10,061 bases of DNA from Desulfobulbus sp. (GTDB lineage Bacteria; Desulfobacterota; Desulfobulbia; Desulfobulbales; Desulfobulbaceae), in the NCBI GenBank assembly GCA_030602145.1, contig JAUWAH010000050.1, forward strand, positions 1 through 10,061, given 5' to 3'. Below are positions 6,748 to 10,061 of the stretch, piece after piece. A program made the translations under genes and the position numbers. A model generated the notes under the pieces. That model saw only the letters and a list, made by a program, of their open reading frames with translations, was not told the DNA's origin and ran no database searches. Positions within the stretch are counted from its first letter, which is position 1. The number at the start of each line of letters is the position of its first letter.

Positions 6748-8600
6748 GGGACGCCTCCCTGGTCGCGGGGGGATGTGGGCAGGGTCACGCCGCGTTCCGC
6801 CAGGGCCTCCTCAAGGGCCCGGACGAGAAAACGGCTGGCCACGGGCAGGCCGTCGTAGGCGGCGATGGTGACCAGTTTGGCCGGTGGCAGGCCGCCTTCG
6901 TTGAGCAGCAGGGTCCGCATCTGGCCGTCCCGGTTCTGCTCGATCACAAAGACCAGCTCATGGGCGGAGATGAAATCGATCACCTCCTGTTGAAAGGGAA
7001 AGGCCCGGATGCGCATGCTGTTGACGGCAAGCCCCCGGTGGCGCAGGTGCTCAATGGCCTCGTAGGCGGCCGGCGTGGTGGAGCCGTAGAACACCACGCC
7101 CAGTCGTGCCTCGCCGCTGGTGATCTTGATCCGGGCCAGGGGCAACAGCCGCTTGGCGCTCTCCCATTTGAGTGCGAGCCGTTCCATGTTGCGGACATAG
7201 GTGGAGCTGTCCTCGGTGTAGGTGGAGTACTCGTCCCGCGAGGTGCCGCGGGTGAAGTAGACACCCTTGTCCGGATGGGTGCCCGGGTAGGTGCGCCAGC
7301 AGATGCCGTCGCCGTCGGTGTCCTTGTAGCGTCCCCAACGGGCGGCGAGGGCCTCCAGCCGGGCTGCGTCCATCACCTTGCCCCGGTCGTAGCGCCGGGC
7401 AGGGTCCCAGACCAGCGGCGGGCCGTAGTGGTCGTTCATGCCCAGGTCCAGGTCGCTCATCACCAGCACCGGGGTTTGCAGCCGGTCGGCCAGGTCAAAG
7501 GCGTCGGCGGTCATCTCGAAGCACTCCCGCGGATCACAGGGAAAAAGGAGTGGATGCTTGGTGTCGCCATGGGAGGCGTAGGCGCAGGCGAGCAGGTCGG
7601 ACTGCTGGGTTCGGGTGGGCATGCCGGTGGACGGCCCCACCCGCTGGACATTGATGAGTACCGCCGGCACTTCGGCGAAATAGGCCAGGCCGAGGAATTC
7701 GGCCATCAGCGAAATGCCCGGCCCGGAGGTGGCGGTGAAGGCGCGGGCCCCGTTCCAGGCGGCGCCGATGACGATGCCGATGGCGGCCAGTTCGTCCTCG
7801 GCCTGGACGATGGCGGCCTTGATCCGGCCGGTGTCGGTTTCGATCCGGAACTGCTCCGCATAGTGGCCAAACGCCTCGATGATCGAGGTCGACGGCGTGA
7901 TCGGGTACCAGCCGACCACGGTGGCGCCGCCATAGAGGGCGCCCAGGGCGGTGGCGCTGTTGCCGTCCATCATGATGGCGTCGCCCACCCGGTCGCTGCG
8001 CCGGACCGTGAGCAGGCAGGCCCCGGCGTGATGGTCGCGGGCGTAGCCGTAGCCGAGTTCCAGTGCCCTGATGTTGGGCTCCGCCAACGTGGGATTCTTG
8101 CGGAACTGGCTGCGCAGGGAATCGGTCAGCACCTCCAGCTCCATGTCGAGCAGGGCAGCCAGCGCACCGACATAGATGATGTTTTTCAACAGCGGCCGCA
8201 TCTTCGGGTTGTCGAAGGCCTCTGTGCACATCGCGGTCATGGGGATGCCGATCGCGATGACATCGTCTCGGGTAAAATCCTCGGGCAGCGGCTTGGAGGA
8301 GTCGAAGACAAAATAGCCGCCCGGGGCCAGCGAGTCATAATCCTGGCGGAGGGTCTGGCCGTTGACCGCCACCACCAGGTCGATGTCGCCCCGTCTACCC
8401 ACATGGCCCTGCTCGTTGACCCGCACCTCGTACCAGGTGGGCAGCCCCTGGATGTTGGAGGGAAAGATGTTTTTCGGGCTGACCGGCACGCCCATGCGGA
8501 ACACCGCTTTGGCGAACAGGTTGTTGGCACTGGCCGACCCGGACCCGTTGACCGTGGCGAAGCGGATGACGAAATCGTTGATGGCTGCAAGTGGCTTCAT
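6744..8600 (-). CDS. korA: 2-oxoacid (2-oxoglutarate):acceptor oxidoreductase, fused gamma-alpha subunit
   Basis: Partner of KorB in CoA-dependent 2-oxoacid oxidation. The 618 residues contain, in order, a gamma domain (about 10-190, opening with GSGSASANNLFAKAVFRMG), then the alpha part. The alpha part has the substrate-pocket motif YPITPST at 232-238, the conserved QAEDE at 266-270 that contacts TPP in related enzymes, TATSGPG at 289-295, GPSTGMPT at 322-329, and a C-terminal transketolase-C-like domain (about 495-600). A charged segment at about 395-475 carries an acidic DTDGDG loop (427-432). ATG 8600 is chosen because it overlaps the upstream gene's stop (ATGA), has AGGCGGAA 5 nt upstream, and begins right before the gamma domain. 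The reading frame is open 91 codons further upstream but that stretch has no family similarity. Gamma-alpha fusion is usual in 2-oxoglutarate and archaeal-type enzymes. Confidence 0.92.
   Translation of the reverse strand: MKPLAAINDFVIRFATVNGSGSASANNLFAKAVFRMGVPVSPKNIFPSNIQGLPTWYEVRVNEQGHVGRRGDIDLVVAVNGQTLRQDYDSLAPGGYFVFDSSKPLPEDFTRDDVIAIGIPMTAMCTEAFDNPKMRPLLKNIIYVGALAALLDMELEVLTDSLRSQFRKNPTLAEPNIRALELGYGYARDHHAGACLLTVRRSDRVGDAIMMDGNSATALGALYGGATVVGWYPITPSTSIIEAFGHYAEQFRIETDTGRIKAAIVQAEDELAAIGIVIGAAWNGARAFTATSGPGISLMAEFLGLAYFAEVPAVLINVQRVGPSTGMPTRTQQSDLLACAYASHGDTKHPLLFPCDPRECFEMTADAFDLADRLQTPVLVMSDLDLGMNDHYGPPLVWDPARRYDRGKVMDAARLEALAARWGRYKDTDGDGICWRTYPGTHPDKGVYFTRGTSRDEYSTYTEDSSTYVRNMERLALKWESAKRLLPLARIKITSGEARLGVVFYGSTTPAAYEAIEHLRHRGLAVNSMRIRAFPFQQEVIDFISAHELVFVIEQNRDGQMRTLLLNEGGLPPAKLVTIAAYDGLPVASRFLVRALEEALAERGVTLPTSPRDQGGVP
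6754..6758 (-). promoter_or_regulatory. Ribosome binding site of korB
   Basis: GGAGG on the minus strand lies within the 3' end of korA, 6 nt before the korB ATG at 6747. It fixes that start and would allow independent loading of ribosomes in addition to coupling through the ATGA overlap. Confidence 0.7.
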
Positions 8601-10061
8601 GGCTGTTCCGCCTGTGGTGCATGGTAGAGGAACTTCTGCATTTCCCAGGCCGCGGTCGGACAGCGCTCGGCACAGATCGAGCAGTGCAGGCAGACGTTTT
8701 CGTCCTTGACCATCACCCGACCGCTGGCCACAGGCACGCTGACATACAGGCTCTGGGTCAGGTTGGCGGCCGGGGCCTTGAGCCGGGTGCGCAGATCTTC
8801 CTCGCTGCCATTGGCCACGAAATTGATGCAACTCTCCGGACAGGCATCGACGCAGGCATCGCACTCGATGCACAGTTCGGCGTGAAACACGGTCTGGACG
8901 TCACAGTTGAGGCAGCGCAGGGCCTCGGCCTGACCGATCTGCCGATCATAGCCCAACTCCACTTCCAGGAGCCTGTCCTTCAGGGTCTTGGCCTTCGAGG
9001 CCGTGGGCACGGCCTGGCGCTGGGTTTCGGTGACCTGGTTGTGGTAGAGCCAGTCGTGGCTGCCCATCTGCTGGCCGGCCAGGGTGACGTGCGGTGCCGG
9101 CCGGTCGAGCAGGGATTCACCCCGGCAGAACAGGTCGATGGAGATGGCCGCCTGATGACCGTGGGCCACGGCGGTGATGATGTTGCGCGGGCCGAAGGCG
9201 GCATCGCCGCCGAAAAAGACTTTGGCCCGGGAGGATTGCAGGGTGCGGGGATCGAGCACCGGCAAGCCCTGGCCGTCGAATTCGATGCCGGCATCCGACT
9301 CGATCCAGGGGAAGGCGTTCAACTGCCCCACCGCCAGCAGCACCTCGTCGCAGGCCATGAACACCGGCGCCTCGCCGGTCGATTGCAGCCGGTGGTTCCC
9401 CTGGCCGTCCAGCACCGGCGCGACCCGGTCGAAACGCATGCCGATCAACCGGCCGTCCTCGACGACAAATTCCAGGGGGGCATGATTGTCGATGATCGGG
9501 ACATCCTCGTGCAGGGCCTCCTCGATTTCCCAGGGCGAGGCCTTCATCTCGGCCTTGGGGCTGCGCACCACCACCCGGACATCCTCGCCGCCCAGGCGCC
9601 TGGCGGTGCGGCAGCAGTCCATGGCGGTGTTGCCGCCGCCCAGCACCAGCACCCGTTTGCCGATGGCGGTGAGGTGGCCGAAGATCACCGCGGCCAGCCA
9701 GTCGATGCCGACATGGATCTGACCGTAGCCGGCACGGCGTCCGGGCAGGTCGGGCAGATCCCGGCCGCGGGGGGCGCCGGTGCCAACGAAGACGGCATCG
9801 TAGTCCATGGCCAGCATGGCCTTCATGCTCTCCACCCGGTGGTTGAAATGGGTGGTCACCCCCATGTCGAGGATGTAATTGACCTCGGTGGCCAGGACCG
9901 ATTCCGGCAGCCGAAAGGAGGGCAACTGGCTGCGCATGAAGCCACCGCCCTTGTCCTGATCGTCGTAGAGGTCGATGGAGTAGCCGAGCGGCAGCAGATC
10001 GCGGGCCACGGTGAGCGAGGCCGGTCCTGCCCCGATCAGCACGATGTTCTTGCCGTTCTTC
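8597..10061 (-). CDS. GltD-like FAD/NAD(P) oxidoreductase with C-terminal ferredoxin domain, 5' end outside window
   Basis: The frame is open to the right edge. Its first residues here, KNGKNIVLIGAGPAS, are the FAD-binding GxGxxS region of the glutamate-synthase small-subunit (GltD) family, so a further N-terminal part, often with Fe-S cysteines, is missing. Counting from GTG 10042, the NAD(P)-binding motif is VLVLGGGNTAMD at 131-142, the second FAD motif is GGDAAFGP at 278-285, and a CLNC pair is at 377-380. A ferredoxin-like end has CIECDACVDACP (Cys391, 394, 397, 401) and CLHCSICAERCP (Cys451, 454, 457, 461). That predicts two [4Fe-4S] clusters. No glutamate synthase large subunit follows; korA overlaps its stop by 4 nt. 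I infer it passes electrons between KorAB and NAD(P), like the third subunit reported for NADP-linked 2-oxoglutarate oxidoreductase of aromatic-degrading Azoarcus and Thauera. The GTG at 10042 is not the start. Confidence 0.9.
   Translation of the reverse strand, partial: KNGKNIVLIGAGPASLTVARDLLPLGYSIDLYDDQDKGGGFMRSQLPSFRLPESVLATEVNYILDMGVTTHFNHRVESMKAMLAMDYDAVFVGTGAPRGRDLPDLPGRRAGYGQIHVGIDWLAAVIFGHLTAIGKRVLVLGGGNTAMDCCRTARRLGGEDVRVVVRSPKAEMKASPWEIEEALHEDVPIIDNHAPLEFVVEDGRLIGMRFDRVAPVLDGQGNHRLQSTGEAPVFMACDEVLLAVGQLNAFPWIESDAGIEFDGQGLPVLDPRTLQSSRAKVFFGGDAAFGPRNIITAVAHGHQAAISIDLFCRGESLLDRPAPHVTLAGQQMGSHDWLYHNQVTETQRQAVPTASKAKTLKDRLLEVELGYDRQIGQAEALRCLNCDVQTVFHAELCIECDACVDACPESCINFVANGSEEDLRTRLKAPAANLTQSLYVSVPVASGRVMVKDENVCLHCSICAERCPTAAWEMQKFLYHAPQAEQP

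Noticed and set aside
6960..8627. Long open frame of 555 codons on the plus strand opposite korA
   Set aside because: It is fully antisense to a gene with clear catalytic motifs. Its product is rich in Gly, His, Asp and Val with no domain, as expected for an antisense frame of GC-rich DNA.
8597..10061. Naming the flavoprotein gltD (glutamate synthase small subunit)
   Set aside because: The C-terminal ferredoxin domain and overlap with korA, with no glutamate synthase large subunit downstream, make glutamate synthesis unlikely.

Overview
The window is GC-rich bacterial chromosome, densely packed, with no mobile element, RNA gene or CRISPR array that I could see. It holds nine protein genes, seven complete and one cut at each edge. 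Gene content suggests a Gram-negative bacterium with both a dihydrolipoamide dehydrogenase and a ferredoxin-type 2-oxoacid oxidoreductase. A Desulfobulbales-like member of Desulfobacterota is my best guess, but this is inference from gene content and not a sequence search. An anaerobic or facultative proteobacterium of another class is possible.

Left half (1-4428, all + strand). First comes the C-terminal two thirds of an E. coli-type dihydrolipoamide dehydrogenase. It is followed almost without a gap by class II dihydroorotase (pyrC) and a YciH-type SUI1/eIF1-like protein with an added four-cysteine segment. The tight spacing, with each Shine-Dalgarno inside or touching the previous gene, suggests one transcript. 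After a 79-nt gap with an unstructured CAA-rich leader there is a 63-residue helical protein of unknown function. An inositol-monophosphatase family gene (suhB-like) follows, then a ten-helix EamA/DMT transporter overlapping it by 4 nt.

Middle (4429-4507). The two halves converge on a perfect 22-nt GC-rich palindrome. It reads as an intrinsic terminator for the minus strand, and its U-tract overlaps the last codons of the transporter gene.

Right half (4508-10061, all - strand). In transcription order this holds a GltD-like FAD/NAD(P) oxidoreductase fused to a two-motif ferredoxin domain (5' end outside the window), korA (fused gamma-alpha subunit), korB (beta subunit), and an MltB-type lytic transglycosylase lipoprotein. 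The first three genes are joined by 4-nt ATGA overlaps. They probably form one enzyme: CoA-dependent oxidation of a 2-oxoacid, most likely 2-oxoglutarate, by KorAB, with electrons passed through Fe-S clusters to the flavoprotein and on to NAD(P)+, or the reverse. This module is the most interesting content. The rest is ordinary housekeeping sequence, and I found no evidence of a wholly new system.
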